In this document: in pieces, positions 8,254 through 16,805 of the stretch | Position numbering within the stretch: the first letter of the stretch is position 1 | How the letters are laid out: each line of letters starts with the position of its first letter | Assembly: GCF_000688295.1 (NCBI RefSeq) | Contig: NZ_JHZF01000019.1 | Location: 1-64,000 of the forward strand | Reading direction: 5' to 3' | DNA: 64,000 nucleotides | From: Pseudooceanicola nanhaiensis DSM 18065 | Lineage (GTDB): Bacteria; Pseudomonadota; Alphaproteobacteria; Rhodobacterales; Rhodobacteraceae | Program-made: the position numbers and the translations under genes | Notes under the pieces: generated by a model | The model's database searches: none | What the model saw: the letters and a program-made list of their open reading frames with translations, nothing else | What the model was told of the DNA's origin: nothing

Positions 8254-10589
8254 TGGACCTGACCCCGCTCGGTCTCGCCATCCACGTCAGCGGTGCGGTG
8301 TTTCTCGTATTCGGTATCGGCAAGATCATCGACCACCTGGCGCAAGGCCTCGGTATTGGCCGTCGCGGCATCCGATTGCAGGTAGACCTTGGCGACATAG
8401 AGCCGGTCGAGGCGGTCCTCGAGAACCTTTTCCAGCGCATCGGCATCGCCGGATGTCAGCCGGCCCAATTGGCGATCATCCAGCACCCGCGCGATCTCGT
8501 CGCGGAAGGCACCCCGCTCCGCCTCGGTCTCGAAGGGCGCGGACAACTCCCCCGCCCGTTCATGGTCCAGAACACGCGCAATCTCGTCTGCAAGGCGGTC
8601 GGCACGGTCAGACTGCGGCGCAGTTTCACCGCGGGCTGCGAGGAGTGCGTCGCGCGTGCCGGACCCAAGCCCGTCGCGCATCTCGGTTTCGCGGCGGACC
8701 TGATTGATGACCTCCGTGTCCCGGATCTCGACGACTGCCGCATAGGTCGCGCCAAGCCCGCGGGCGAGGTGGGACGGCATGTCCGGATAGCGCGCTCGTA
8801 AGTCATCCGTGACAGCATCTGCAACAGGCGTGCGGAGGTCGCGTCCCTCCATGATCCGGTCGACCTCGCGGGTGATCTCGCTGGCGCGGGCCGCATCGGT
8901 GATGGTCTCCCTGTAGGGCTCAGACCGGTCGATCACATCGCCAGGGCGTGCGAGCAGCTCCGGGTGTGCCTCGAGATATGCACGCTGCTCGGTCTCGATC
9001 CGGCGCTCCGCCCGTGAGACAACCTCCCAGTCCCGGTCCTCGATCTGCTGCGCGGTCAGGCCGTCTGCGCGCATTTCCTGACGGATTGTCCCTTCCATCG
9101 CCCGCACCGAGTCCTCGTGATAGTGGAACCGCTCGCTGACCGCTTCTGCTTCCACGACGCCATCCCGGCGCAGCACGTTCTCCCGTTCCAGCATCGTGCC
9201 AAGTTCGACATGCAAATCGTTGAGAATGTCTCGCGCCTGTTCCAGATCGGCGCGGCGCTCGAGGTTCAGATCCCGCGCCTCAGCCACTTTGGAGAGATCA
9301 TCTGCGATCCATTGATGCTCGAGCGCTGCATTTGAGGCCCCGGTCTCGATCCGGGCCACCACTTCGGATGTGCTGATCCCCGTGCCCCGTAGTGCCGCGT
9401 CAATGCGCGATCTCAGATCGGGCTCTGCCAGACGCTCGCGCTGGTTGGTGTCGATATTGGCTTCGGAATAGATCCCGCCCTCCGAGGGGGCCTCTGACAG
9501 CGTGGATGATCGCAAACCGAGAGGCTGCATGTGCTGGACCTGCGTCTGGATCTCGATGAGGCGTTTTTCCAACACGGGACGTTCCGCGTCGGGCTTCTCG
9601 GCGATCATGCCCTGCACCCGCGCGAGCTTTTCCGCATAGAGGCTTCTCAGATCCTCGAAGCTTTGATCCTCGGCCATATACACATCTCCTGTTCGGTCCA
9701 CCTGACCGCCGCGCGCCAGCACCTCGCCCGCGCGGAAGAGGGCTGCGGCAATATCCTCGCGGGCCTCCCGGGAGGCCTCTGCGGCCAGCGAATGGTAGAC
9801 GGTTCTGGTGTTGGCGATCTCCGCCAGCGTCCGGGTCAGGTCGGCCCCCACACGTTCCCGCTCGCGGGGAGCGCGACCCTCTTCTTTCGCCGCATAAACC
9901 TCGCTGGTGCGGGCTGGGTAATGTACAACCCCGCGATCCACCCGCCGTGTGGCCTCCAGGCGCACGCCGTACTTCTCGGCCTCCTCGACCATGGCGAGGC
10001 GAAAGTCGTCATAGTTGAAGCGATGGTTGCGCCCGAGGAAAAAGAACTCGCCTTCTTGCGACCGGCGGTTCAACACCAGATGCGCATGGGGATGATCGCG
10101 GTCCTCATGCACCGCGATGATGTAATCGAAATGCCCCGCGTCGGTCTGGAAGAACCGCTCGGCCACGTCCGTCGCGATGTCGCGCACATCCTCCCCGCGC
10201 GTGCCGATGGGGAAGGACATGAGCATGTGTGTGGTCTGGCCCAGCTTGGGCTTGAAGCCCGCATCCCACCGTTTGGCAAAGCGCTCGGTCAGGTCCTTGA
10301 TGTCACCCGCCTCGAGCTTCGTCTTGCCATCCAGAAACCCACTGCTGTCCACGATATGGGTCGACTTCGTGGTGAGGTAATCGAGCTGGTTTGAGAGCTG
10401 CGATTTGGTATGCGTACCCCCGCCCCGGATCGCCTTGAAGACCGCTGGCCGATGCCCCGCAGCCGCGCGCACAAGCTGGGTCTGCTTGGCCACATGCAGC
10501 CCTTGCATCGAGCCCCGGACGCGGCTCCAGCCATCCCGGAAGACCTCGCCCGTGACGGCATGGACGGCATCATTCAGCCGCATGGGCAA
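8250..10589 (-). CDS. Relaxase/mobilization nuclease, VirD2-like
   Basis: A 779-residue DNA relaxase that nicks oriT and is carried with the transferred strand. The N-terminal third is the nuclease: the three-His metal site is clear in VHEDRDHPHAHLVLNR (about residues 160-175), with the upstream GGGTHTKSQLSNQLDYL segment likely supplying the catalytic Tyr (QLDYLTTKS) and the following RFNYDDFR. Residues beyond about 250 are long, charged and helical, with coiled-coil-like content, and have no recognised enzyme domain. It overlaps the MobC-like gene by 20 bp upstream and TraG by 4 bp downstream, giving a mobC-relaxase-traG operon. MOB class (P versus Q) is not settled from reading alone. Confidence 0.85.
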   Translation of the reverse strand: MPMRLNDAVHAVTGEVFRDGWSRVRGSMQGLHVAKQTQLVRAAAGHRPAVFKAIRGGGTHTKSQLSNQLDYLTTKSTHIVDSSGFLDGKTKLEAGDIKDLTERFAKRWDAGFKPKLGQTTHMLMSFPIGTRGEDVRDIATDVAERFFQTDAGHFDYIIAVHEDRDHPHAHLVLNRRSQEGEFFFLGRNHRFNYDDFRLAMVEEAEKYGVRLEATRRVDRGVVHYPARTSEVYAAKEEGRAPRERERVGADLTRTLAEIANTRTVYHSLAAEASREAREDIAAALFRAGEVLARGGQVDRTGDVYMAEDQSFEDLRSLYAEKLARVQGMIAEKPDAERPVLEKRLIEIQTQVQHMQPLGLRSSTLSEAPSEGGIYSEANIDTNQRERLAEPDLRSRIDAALRGTGISTSEVVARIETGASNAALEHQWIADDLSKVAEARDLNLERRADLEQARDILNDLHVELGTMLERENVLRRDGVVEAEAVSERFHYHEDSVRAMEGTIRQEMRADGLTAQQIEDRDWEVVSRAERRIETEQRAYLEAHPELLARPGDVIDRSEPYRETITDAARASEITREVDRIMEGRDLRTPVADAVTDDLRARYPDMPSHLARGLGATYAAVVEIRDTEVINQVRRETEMRDGLGSGTRDALLAARGETAPQSDRADRLADEIARVLDHERAGELSAPFETEAERGAFRDEIARVLDDRQLGRLTSGDADALEKVLEDRLDRLYVAKVYLQSDAATANTEALRQVVDDLADTEYEKHRTADVDGETERGQVH

Positions 10590-11163
10590 ACTCCCTCAGC
10601 GCGGCCGTGGCCTGCAGCTGCATCGCATCACGACGGCGGCGCAGAAGCAGATCGATCTCGTCCGCGGAATCCAGGATGAAGCGCGCCAGCCCGCGCATTT
10701 GGGCAAGTCGCAGTTCGGAGAACTCGGCACTCGTGCCCCCCACGGCCCCCTGCCCCATCCGGTTGGCCCGCGTCATCTGCTTGGCGATCTGCGCGACCCC
10801 ATTACCGACCTCGTGCAGAGAGGCGCGGTAGCGCGCCATCTCTGCTGCCATCTGCGCGTCCGGAACGAACACCCCGCCTGCCGCCTGAATGAGCCGCCGC
10901 AGCCCCTCGGCACGGCTCTCGATTCCGGCCTCGGCCAGCACCTCGTCGAGCGCCGCGAGCTCCGCAGCCGTGACCTTTACACTGACCGCTAAGACCGGGA
11001 TTGCGGCATCCGTCTGGCGCTCGGCATCGGCTTTGAGCGTGTACTGGATCGCCCGCACCGACACGCCAAACCGTTCCGCCAGCACTGAAGTGGAAACGCC
11101 TCCCGCAGCTTCGCGAACGATCTCCATGCGCTCCGCATCGATGAGGCGTTTTGAGCGAGACAT
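10570..11163 (-). CDS. MobC-like relaxosome accessory protein
   Basis: A 197-residue protein at the head of the mobilization operon. Residues about 1-45 form a helix-turn-helix (IVREAAGGVSTSVLAERFGVSVRAIQYTLK). The middle (VSVKVTAAELAALDEVLAEAGIESRAEGLRRLIQAAGG) resembles the ribbon-helix-helix part of MobC proteins. The C-terminal half (NGVAQIAKQMTRANRMG...LRLAQMRGLARFI) matches the MobC tail that assists strand opening at oriT. Its last 20 bp overlap the relaxase start. It probably binds the AT-rich sequence just upstream and so marks oriT and/or represses its own operon. The extra N-terminal HTH is unusual for a MobC. Confidence 0.7.
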   Translation of the reverse strand: MSRSKRLIDAERMEIVREAAGGVSTSVLAERFGVSVRAIQYTLKADAERQTDAAIPVLAVSVKVTAAELAALDEVLAEAGIESRAEGLRRLIQAAGGVFVPDAQMAAEMARYRASLHEVGNGVAQIAKQMTRANRMGQGAVGGTSAEFSELRLAQMRGLARFILDSADEIDLLLRRRRDAMQLQATAALREFAHAAE

Positions 11164-11612
11164 GCGAAGAAAGACCCCCTATTTCCTGCCACCTTCCACC
11201 AAGACTGCCCTCACCTTACGATAATATATCAATCTGTCAATTATATACTTCAGTCGCCTCCAATCTCAGGCAGCCTTGGTGTCCGCTTCACGCCGCGGCC
11301 CGCAGGGACGCGGCTCTGCCGCCCTCACCACCAGCACAGCCTCCAGCTTCAAAGGCCCCTTCTCCAGCACCGCCCGAGGGTCTGGACGAACACGCATGTG
11401 TTCGGACGGAACCGCGGGCGGGCGCAAACCCCACCGACAGGGCGGACAAGCAGGGTCAAGGAGGGCCAGATTTGGGTCCCCAAATCTCTGCCGCAAAAAC
11501 CGGGAGGCCCTGGTCGATAGGTTTTTGTGGATGGCCCCCTTGAGGCTGACTGGCCGGTCTGTCGCGGCCTGATCATTCCGGGCAGAGTGCGTCCGTTGAA
11601 TGCGCAGCGACC
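11164..11612 (-). other. Non-coding region upstream of the mobilization operon, candidate oriT
   Basis: No gene is supported here. The part next to mobC (about 11215-11255) is very AT-rich. Further up lie a perfect inverted repeat CGAACAC-GCAT-GTGTTCG (11388-11405) and a hairpin AGATTTGG-gtcc-CCAAATCT (about 11470-11489). An AT-rich segment with inverted repeats next to a MobC/relaxase operon is the usual setting of oriT, but no nick-site consensus was recognised. Promoter elements for mobC must also lie here. Confidence 0.35.
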
Positions 11613-11709
11613 GGCGACTTCGTGAAGTCGCCTCGGGCGATCATCCGCACCGGTGACGGCATCCCTGGAACAGGGATCGGGCCGCCCCAAGGTCGTCCTG
11701 GGGCGGCCC
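11613..11709. repeat. Three back-to-back hairpins
   Basis: GGCGACTT-cgtg-AAGTCGCC (11613-11632), ATCCCTG-gaa-CAGGGAT (11661-11677) and GGGCCGCCCC...GGGGCGGCCC with an inner AGG/CCT pair (11679-11709). The last directly follows the stop of the 68-residue gene and could be a terminator lacking a strong U-run. Confidence 0.55.
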
Positions 11710-11725
11710 ATCCTCGTCAGAGGTT

Positions 11726-11932
11726 TTAGTCTTCGGGATCCTTTGCGCTCGGTGGGAACATCACCAACTCCGAGACCGCGACCGGGAAGTCGAGCTTGAG
11801 GCTGAAGAACTCCGAGCCGTCGCCGTTGCGGGTGTTGCGGAACATCGCGCCCACGCGCTGAAAACGGGTGCGCTCCTGGCCATCGGTGTCGGTGAACTTG
11901 ACGGGGACGGTGGCGACGTAGTGGTTGGTCAT
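11726..11932 (-). CDS. Small plasmid protein, 68 residues, unknown function
   Basis: The ORF starts ATG at 11932, preceded by an AGGAGAG ribosome-binding site (minus strand). The product is a soluble, beta-rich-looking protein: YVATVPVKFTDTDGQERTRFQRVGAMFRNTRNGDG, then EFFSLKLDFPVAVSELVMFPP. I do not assign a family or function. A degraded relative with the same AMFRNT ... FSLKxD blocks lies on the opposite strand at about 12120-12285, which supports that this is a real gene with a family. A strong hairpin follows the stop. Confidence 0.6.
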   Translation of the reverse strand: MTNHYVATVPVKFTDTDGQERTRFQRVGAMFRNTRNGDGSEFFSLKLDFPVAVSELVMFPPSAKDPED

Positions 11933-12119
11933 TTGGGTCTCTCCTTGTTGCGATGGGGATCACCCAGCACGGGGGCAAGAGGCCCGGTCGCAAGTGCAAA
12001 TGCGGAGGGTCCGCGGCCCCGCCGTGGAAGCCGTATTTGTGCTTGCCGGAGCGAAGCGCAGGGCACGATTGGGCCGACCCCGTGCGATCCACATCTATGA
12101 GCAAAAAGGAGTGATCCGG

Positions 12120-12285
12120 ATGACCCTTGCCATCACGCAGCCGCCACCATCCGCGTCCGCGTCCCGCCGAGCCTGGCCGGGGTGCTGACGGAGCCCGCCC
12201 GCGTGGATGCGATGTTCCGAAACACCACCCGAGGGACGTGCTGGACTTCAGCCTCAAGTGGGACGTCTCGACCCCTCGCGTCTTG
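12120..12285 (+). pseudogene. Decayed paralogue of the 68-residue gene
   Basis: On the plus strand the pieces TIRVRVP, RVDAMFRNT and, after a frame change near 12233, DVLDFSLKWDVS line up with ATVPVKF, RVGAMFRNT and EFFSLKLDFP of the gene at 11726-11932. At least two frame breaks separate them, so no intact product can be made. It lies in inverted orientation to its relative. Confidence 0.45.
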
Positions 12286-12435
12286 CGCCGCTGACGATGT
12301 GCGTGAGATGCGCACCATCCCCAGCCCGCACCGATGCGGATGGGCCGCACTCTGACGGACCAGGTAGAGCGATGACGGTGCTGGCCGCCGCGAGCTGCCG
12401 ATCACGCGTGACCGACCGCACGCGCCATAAGACAT

Positions 12436-12568
12436 GACGAAAGGGCCGCGCCAAGCGCGACCCCCTCTCTTCAATCCTGCGCAGTCTTCTTAGCCGGGTC
12501 CGCAACCCGCATGACCGTCAGGCCTTTCGCTTCCGCCTTCTGCCCGAGGTTCAGTGCAACCCCGTTGC
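12436..12568 (+). repeat. 133-bp direct repeat, left copy (decayed gene tail)
   Basis: Matches 13690-13822 at a constant offset of 1254 bp with about four mismatches. The right copy is the 3' end of the DUF2493 gene. In this copy one mismatch makes an in-frame stop (TAA in GCTAAGAAG on the minus strand), so it is a dead tail fragment. The sequence between the two copies holds the GSU2403-like gene. Confidence 0.9.
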
Positions 12569-12573
12569 GGCAA

Positions 12574-13590
12574 TCACACTCCCAACCCGTCGAGGATTAG
12601 TTGCGTCTCAGACATCCGCTTCAGTGAGTTGCCGATGTGCTCCCGCCAGCGCGGGCCAACCTCCAGAGCAGCGGCACACGCGCGGGCCAGATCATCAGGG
12701 CGGTCCTCGGCCATTGCCTCGATCAGGAAGGCCGCCTGCTCGCGGTCCTTGGCAGACTTGAGGCTGCCTGCCCCGTCACGCCGCCGATCCGCGACGATCA
12801 GTTTGTGGATCGCATAGCGCTCTGGACGCGGGACCTGCACGAGTATGCCAGATCGATAGATCGCCGCCGCATGGATCGGTTCGGCAATCAGGAAGTTGAG
12901 ATAGTTCAATCCTTGGGCGTTCACGCCCAATGCTGGCAGATCACGGATTGTCTCATCTCCGAAGGCCGGTGTGAGAAACTCGACCAACTGGCCACTCCCG
13001 CCCTGGGACCATCGCCAAGTCCGACCTTGGTCAAGAGCCGGTAAGGGATCAAATTTGAGCGCCGAGAAGGTCTCGGCCAGACCCGGATCAACCTGATCCT
13101 GCAGCGCCACGCTTAGCTTTTCGAACTGGGCGATGTCGATGTCGCCGGTATTGGCCATGCCCCCCAAGGGCAGACGGATACCGAGCTCGCCCTCATAGAG
13201 TCGGAACGCGTTTGTCCCGACGATGGTGCCGCCCAAACGGAAAGTCCCCGCTGCGGCCATGGCCGACAGGATGGAGCCGGTCGCCCGGTCGGTGGGCGTC
13301 ATGCCTTCCGCACGCAAGAGCCGAACAAGCCGCGACCGTTCCGCCTGCCGATCCTTGGCCGTTGCGCGCAGCTCTTCGATCCGGTCGATACGTGCACGCG
13401 TCTCGTCACTGTCCTCGCCGATATAGATGAACCGCATCTCCGTTCCGACGCGTCGCGCGGCGTACCAATAGGCTTTGTCGCCGCGCTCTTTGAGCGTTGG
13501 CTTGCCTTCAACACCGGACAAGGCGTCGTCCTTCAAAAGACGTACCAGATCGGTGTAGGCGCTCATCGCGATGCTGCTGAGTGGGGTCAT
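12574..13590 (-). CDS. GSU2403-family nucleotidyltransferase-fold protein
   Basis: A 338-residue protein starting MTPLSSIAMSAYTDLVRLL; the ATG at 13590 is chosen because GGAA lies nine bases upstream. Residues about 25-60 (LKERGDKAYWYAARRVGTEMRFIYIGED) and the core AAGTFRLGGTIVGTNAFRLYEGELGI followed by NTGDIDIAQF resemble the GSU2403/NTP_transf_8 nucleotidyltransferase fold, with hG(G/T) and the DxD-like DID as probable catalytic elements. Substrate is unknown; related folds include AbiEii-type toxins. The gene lies exactly between two copies of its neighbour's 3' end, so it looks like an inserted cassette. A perfect CCAAG-ttttg-CTTGG palindrome (about 13603-13617) overlaps the leader and may be an operator. 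Confidence 0.6.
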   Translation of the reverse strand: MTPLSSIAMSAYTDLVRLLKDDALSGVEGKPTLKERGDKAYWYAARRVGTEMRFIYIGEDSDETRARIDRIEELRATAKDRQAERSRLVRLLRAEGMTPTDRATGSILSAMAAAGTFRLGGTIVGTNAFRLYEGELGIRLPLGGMANTGDIDIAQFEKLSVALQDQVDPGLAETFSALKFDPLPALDQGRTWRWSQGGSGQLVEFLTPAFGDETIRDLPALGVNAQGLNYLNFLIAEPIHAAAIYRSGILVQVPRPERYAIHKLIVADRRRDGAGSLKSAKDREQAAFLIEAMAEDRPDDLARACAAALEVGPRWREHIGNSLKRMSETQLILDGLGV

Positions 13591-13689
13591 GCCAATCATT
13601 TCCAAGTTTTGCTTGGCACGCATATACCTATCAAAACAGGAAATTGCTAGGCAAAAGGTTCTTGGAGAATTGCCACGCCCATGAGAAAC

Positions 13690-13822
13690 GACGAAAGGGC
13701 CGCGCCAAGCGCGACCCCCTCTCTTCAATCCTGCGCAGTCTTCTTCGCCGGGTCCGCAACCCGCATAACCGTCAGGCCTTTCGCTTCCGCCTTCTGCCCG
13801 AGGTTCAGCGCGACCCCGTTGC
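13690..13822 (+). repeat. 133-bp direct repeat, right copy (3' end of DUF2493 gene)
   Basis: This is the functional partner of 12436-12568 and covers the last codons and trailer of the DUF2493 gene (its stop is at 13725). Confidence 0.9.
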
Positions 13823-14654
13823 CGCCGAAGAGTACAACCCCCGTCGCCGCGAACTTGTCGTCCAGCATTTCGTCGTTGCACTTGAACGGTGCCGCCCGGC
13901 CATGCGCGGACCAGCGCGGATCAAAGCGCGCTTGTGCTATCCCGCGTGCCCGGGCCCACCGAACCGCAATCATCTCCGCCCCGTGCTTGCCACCCTTGTG
14001 GCAGAGGAAGATTTCCTGATTGCGGTTCTGCTTGATCCGCTCGCGAACCTTGTCGAGCGTGTTGAAGATCACATCGATATCGGTCCAGTCGGTGGCGCCC
14101 GAGACGATCAAGGGGACCCCCTCGACCTTCGACTTCGCAGCCGTCTCGCGATCATGCTGCTCCAGGAGCTGCCGCGCCTCGAAGACGGCCCCGGTCTCCT
14201 GCGCCCGGACGCTTGCGCGCGACCCGGCTGCCGGGATGAAGGCGTGGCCCGTCTCGATCTCGTAGCATTCCGCCGCCGCCTCGCTCATCACCTCGATGGC
14301 GCCGACAATCTCGCGCAGCTGCAGAAAGCGCGCCTGCGCCTCTTCGAGCGCGGTCTCGGCGATCTCCGATCCGTCGTGGGATTTTGCCAGCGCGCCGATC
14401 TTGTCGGCGGTGCGGTCGACCTCCTTGCCAAGCGCCACCTTGCGGCGCTGCAAGATCGTGGCGAGCCCATGGGCCAGCGGTTCGATTTCTGCTTCAAGCC
14501 CGGTATTGCGCAATTGACCGAGCAGAGCCTCGAAGCTTTCGCGGATGATGCGGTCGGTCAGGATGTGATCCTCCGGGATCGGGAGCTGTGCGTCCTTCTC
14601 GGTCAGTCCGAAAAGTTCGATGGTCTCGTAGGTGTTTGCGTTGTCGTAAGCCAT
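13725..14654 (-). CDS. DUF2493 (SLOG-like) domain protein
   Basis: A 309-residue protein. The N-terminal 160 residues are helical with coiled-coil character. The C-terminal part is a DUF2493/YspA-type SLOG domain: PLIVSGATDWTDIDVIFNTLDKV, then FLCHKGGKHGAEMIAVRWARARGI and VVLFGGNGVALNLGQKAEAKGLTVMRV. SLOG domains bind nucleotide-type ligands, and DUF2493 genes are frequent on roseobacter and rhizobial plasmids; no reaction is known for this one. The start at 14654 (MAYDNANTYETIELFGL) is chosen over an upstream in-frame ATG whose extension looks like leader DNA. The last 133 bp region is duplicated downstream. Confidence 0.75.
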   Translation of the reverse strand: MAYDNANTYETIELFGLTEKDAQLPIPEDHILTDRIIRESFEALLGQLRNTGLEAEIEPLAHGLATILQRRKVALGKEVDRTADKIGALAKSHDGSEIAETALEEAQARFLQLREIVGAIEVMSEAAAECYEIETGHAFIPAAGSRASVRAQETGAVFEARQLLEQHDRETAAKSKVEGVPLIVSGATDWTDIDVIFNTLDKVRERIKQNRNQEIFLCHKGGKHGAEMIAVRWARARGIAQARFDPRWSAHGRAAPFKCNDEMLDDKFAATGVVLFGGNGVALNLGQKAEAKGLTVMRVADPAKKTAQD

Positions 14655-15250
14655 GTCTGGTCTCCAGTGTTCGGTTGCAAGGCCACCACGTGAGTGTGGG
14701 GGCATGGCCGAATGCCTGGTTTCCGAATCTGCCCGGGTCAGGGACGGCGCAGCCGCCGGCTTGCCGGGCGCAAAAGTTTTCCGTGCACAACACCCGACAC
14801 ATGCGCGCCCTCACCCACGGGACCGCCCCGCGCCACAGGCCCCGCCCTCGCCGAAAAGTTTTGCGATCCTTGACGCGGGCTGATTTGGGGGCCATCCGGA
14901 GGATATGCTTCCACGCTCATGTGTGTGTGTTTTGACGGTAGGTTTGCCCGACCCGAGCAGGCAAACGGCCCGACCGGACGCGGGAGACGGATGGAGTGGC
15001 GGGATCGTTTTGCGCTCAAGCAAAACAGACCAGAGCGCAATCCGGCGGAGCGGCCGGGGAGGGACGTGCTCGCGAGGCGGGCAAACCGGGATGCCAGACG
15101 CAACGCCGCGGTGAGGCCGCATGGCCGAATGCGCGACGGACCGAAGGGCCGTTCTCCCCTGCGACCTGGCGTACCGAGCGGGGGAGGCCGCAAGGCTAAA
15201 GCGAAGAAGAGCCTCGCAACAATTTCCTTCCAGCAAGCCGAATAAACAAG
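14655..15250. other. Gene-free GC-rich stretch
   Basis: About 600 bp with no supported gene. AAAAGTTTT occurs twice (about 14768 and 14858). The frames that are open here have atypical composition and appear by chance. It should contain the promoter of the DUF2493 gene. Nothing else is recognised. Confidence 0.4.
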
Positions 15251-15736
15251 CTAGTATCTCGCAAGGCGCCTATTGATTTCCCTAATGGGAAGTCTGCATC
15301 TCGGGTGATCACGAACCGCCTCGAGGCCCGACTTGAGGAGGACGGTCGAACAAACCTCGTGACGTTCCATTTCATCGAAGACCCAGAGGACGCCGTGCAT
15401 CGCGATTTCTTGGCGCTCCGCCTCAACCCTGAGTGCTCCGTCTCCGGTAAGAAGAACCCAACCCCTTTCAGCCGCGAGGCAAAATGCAAAGACATCTGGC
15501 GTCGATAGCATAGCTTTCGCGCGCTTCAGCTCAGTCGCGCGTGCAGTTTCTTCCGGCGTGAGCTCTTCCACTCTTAGTCCCAGATCGATCAGATCAGGGC
15601 CCATCCAGTCGAGAAGTTCCGCTTCATAAAGAATATCTGGAACAACAAAATCATAGGGGAGGTCAAAGAGCCTCGCTGTCAGCGAGGCTCTCTCGATGTC
15701 GATCAGGACGGAGGTATCAGAAACAAGAACTTGCAC
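15251..15736 (-). CDS. PIN-domain protein, putative RNase toxin
   Basis: A 161-residue PIN-fold protein. The first catalytic Asp is D7 in VLVSDTSVLIDIER; further acidic residues lie in PDILYEAELLDW, TPDVFAFCLAAERGWVLLTGD and the ALRVEAERQEI end of the fold. PIN proteins are Mg-dependent endoribonucleases, often toxins. It follows the XRE-ImmA/IrrE gene by 7 bp on the same strand, so the two form one operon; this COG2856-plus-PIN pairing is common on mobile elements. Toxin role is inferred from family and pairing. Confidence 0.75.
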   Translation of the reverse strand: MQVLVSDTSVLIDIERASLTARLFDLPYDFVVPDILYEAELLDWMGPDLIDLGLRVEELTPEETARATELKRAKAMLSTPDVFAFCLAAERGWVLLTGDGALRVEAERQEIAMHGVLWVFDEMERHEVCSTVLLKSGLEAVRDHPRCRLPIREINRRLARY

Positions 15737-15743
15737 ACAGCGA

Positions 15744-16805
15744 CTATGCCATGTGGTCCAAACGTTCTTCCAGTTCTTTTACTCGTATTTCGAGAAGCTC
15801 AGCCGCACGAGACAACCCAATCAACCCCTCGGAGAGGGCACGAAAACACAACCTTTGAAAGCGGTCCGGTTCTTCTCGTTCCCAAGGAATGGAATTCGGC
15901 TCCTCGAACGGCTCATCCCGCCAACCTCGTTGCTTATAGACCTTGAAAAGGCGCGCAAATGTTGCCTGGTTGATGATCTCCAAATCCTTGCATCGATACG
16001 TCAGCGCTTGAATGCTGACGCCAAACCGATCCTTCAGACTAATGAGCTCACCAATGCTTATGTCCGTTCTGCGGGCACCAATCTCCTGCCGTAGCACTTC
16101 TGCCGGAACGAGGAACGCACCAGCAAATCGATTTGCGGCGCGTTCTGAATCGCACCCTTCGGCGACCTTAAGAACCATGTGGCCCAGTTCGTGAGCTAAA
16201 CTGAAGCGCTTCCGTTCAGACCAGGTCTTCTTCTTGATCATGATCACCCGCGCGGAGTGATGCTCTTTTCGACGGACTTTGGCCGCAAGGCCATCGATCC
16301 GATCAACGTCCAGAGACAACACCTTGATCCCGTGCTCCTCGAGGAGTTCGGCAAGCATTGGAATCGGGTCATGACCAAGCTGCCAAGAGGCACGCATGTT
16401 GCGAGCCGCGTCCTCGGCATCACGAACATCGGTCACCCAGTATGGCGCTTCGTGCGGGGCATCCCACTCCTGGCTCGAAAGATTCAGCAAGCTTTCGACA
16501 GCCAGGTACTTTTCAACCATATTGAGCGTCTTGGCTTCGATCGTCGCGATCTCCTTGGCCGACGAGCTGGCTGACTTGCGAAACTCTACGCCCTCCAACT
16601 CAAGCTCGTCATCGCTCAGTAGGAAATCCACAGAGACCTCGAGTGCTCGGGCAAGACTCAGCAGCACGCCCGATCCGGGCATGTCTTCATTGCGCTCGTA
16701 CTTGCCTATGGCTTGAGCGGACACCTTGTTATCCATGGCATCGGAAAGTGCACGGAGCGAAAGGCCAGATGCCGCCCGGGCTCCTTTGAGTCTCTTGCCA
16801 ATCAT
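15744..16805 (-). CDS. XRE-family regulator fused to ImmA/IrrE metallopeptidase
   Basis: A 353-residue two-domain protein. Residues 1-65 are a Cro/C1-type helix-turn-helix (LSLRALSDAMDNKVSAQAIGKYERNEDMP). Residues about 150-300 are an ImmA/IrrE (COG2856) Zn peptidase with the HELGH motif at 205-209 and the distal glutamate in CDSERAANRFAGAFLVP. Proteins of this type act as repressors controlled by their own or a partner peptidase. It heads the operon with the PIN gene and is divergent from the CBASS operon. The shared upstream region holds repeated TTTGTAAAC-like sites, so it may control both directions; that is an inference. Confidence 0.8.
   Translation of the reverse strand: MIGKRLKGARAASGLSLRALSDAMDNKVSAQAIGKYERNEDMPGSGVLLSLARALEVSVDFLLSDDELELEGVEFRKSASSSAKEIATIEAKTLNMVEKYLAVESLLNLSSQEWDAPHEAPYWVTDVRDAEDAARNMRASWQLGHDPIPMLAELLEEHGIKVLSLDVDRIDGLAAKVRRKEHHSARVIMIKKKTWSERKRFSLAHELGHMVLKVAEGCDSERAANRFAGAFLVPAEVLRQEIGARRTDISIGELISLKDRFGVSIQALTYRCKDLEIINQATFARLFKVYKQRGWRDEPFEEPNSIPWEREEPDRFQRLCFRALSEGLIGLSRAAELLEIRVKELEERLDHMA

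Noticed and set aside
6628-8262. A long open frame on the plus strand over traG
   Set aside because: It is the antisense shadow of the coupling-protein gene. The minus strand carries Walker A and Walker B motifs; the plus frame has no domain and an Arg/His/Glu-rich composition typical of a shadow.
11349-12350. Long minus-strand frame across the non-coding region and the 68-residue gene
   Set aside because: Its composition (many Arg, Pro and His, no domain) and its crossing of hairpins and a real small gene mark it as a chance frame.
12133-12505. Short open frames beside the 133-bp repeat
   Set aside because: They lie over the decayed paralogue and the dead tail copy; translations match nothing coherent.
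14738-15245. Several open frames of 70-150 codons in both directions between the DUF2493 and PIN genes
   Set aside because: High-GC chance frames with no ribosome-binding sites, overlapping each other, with Arg/Pro-rich products.
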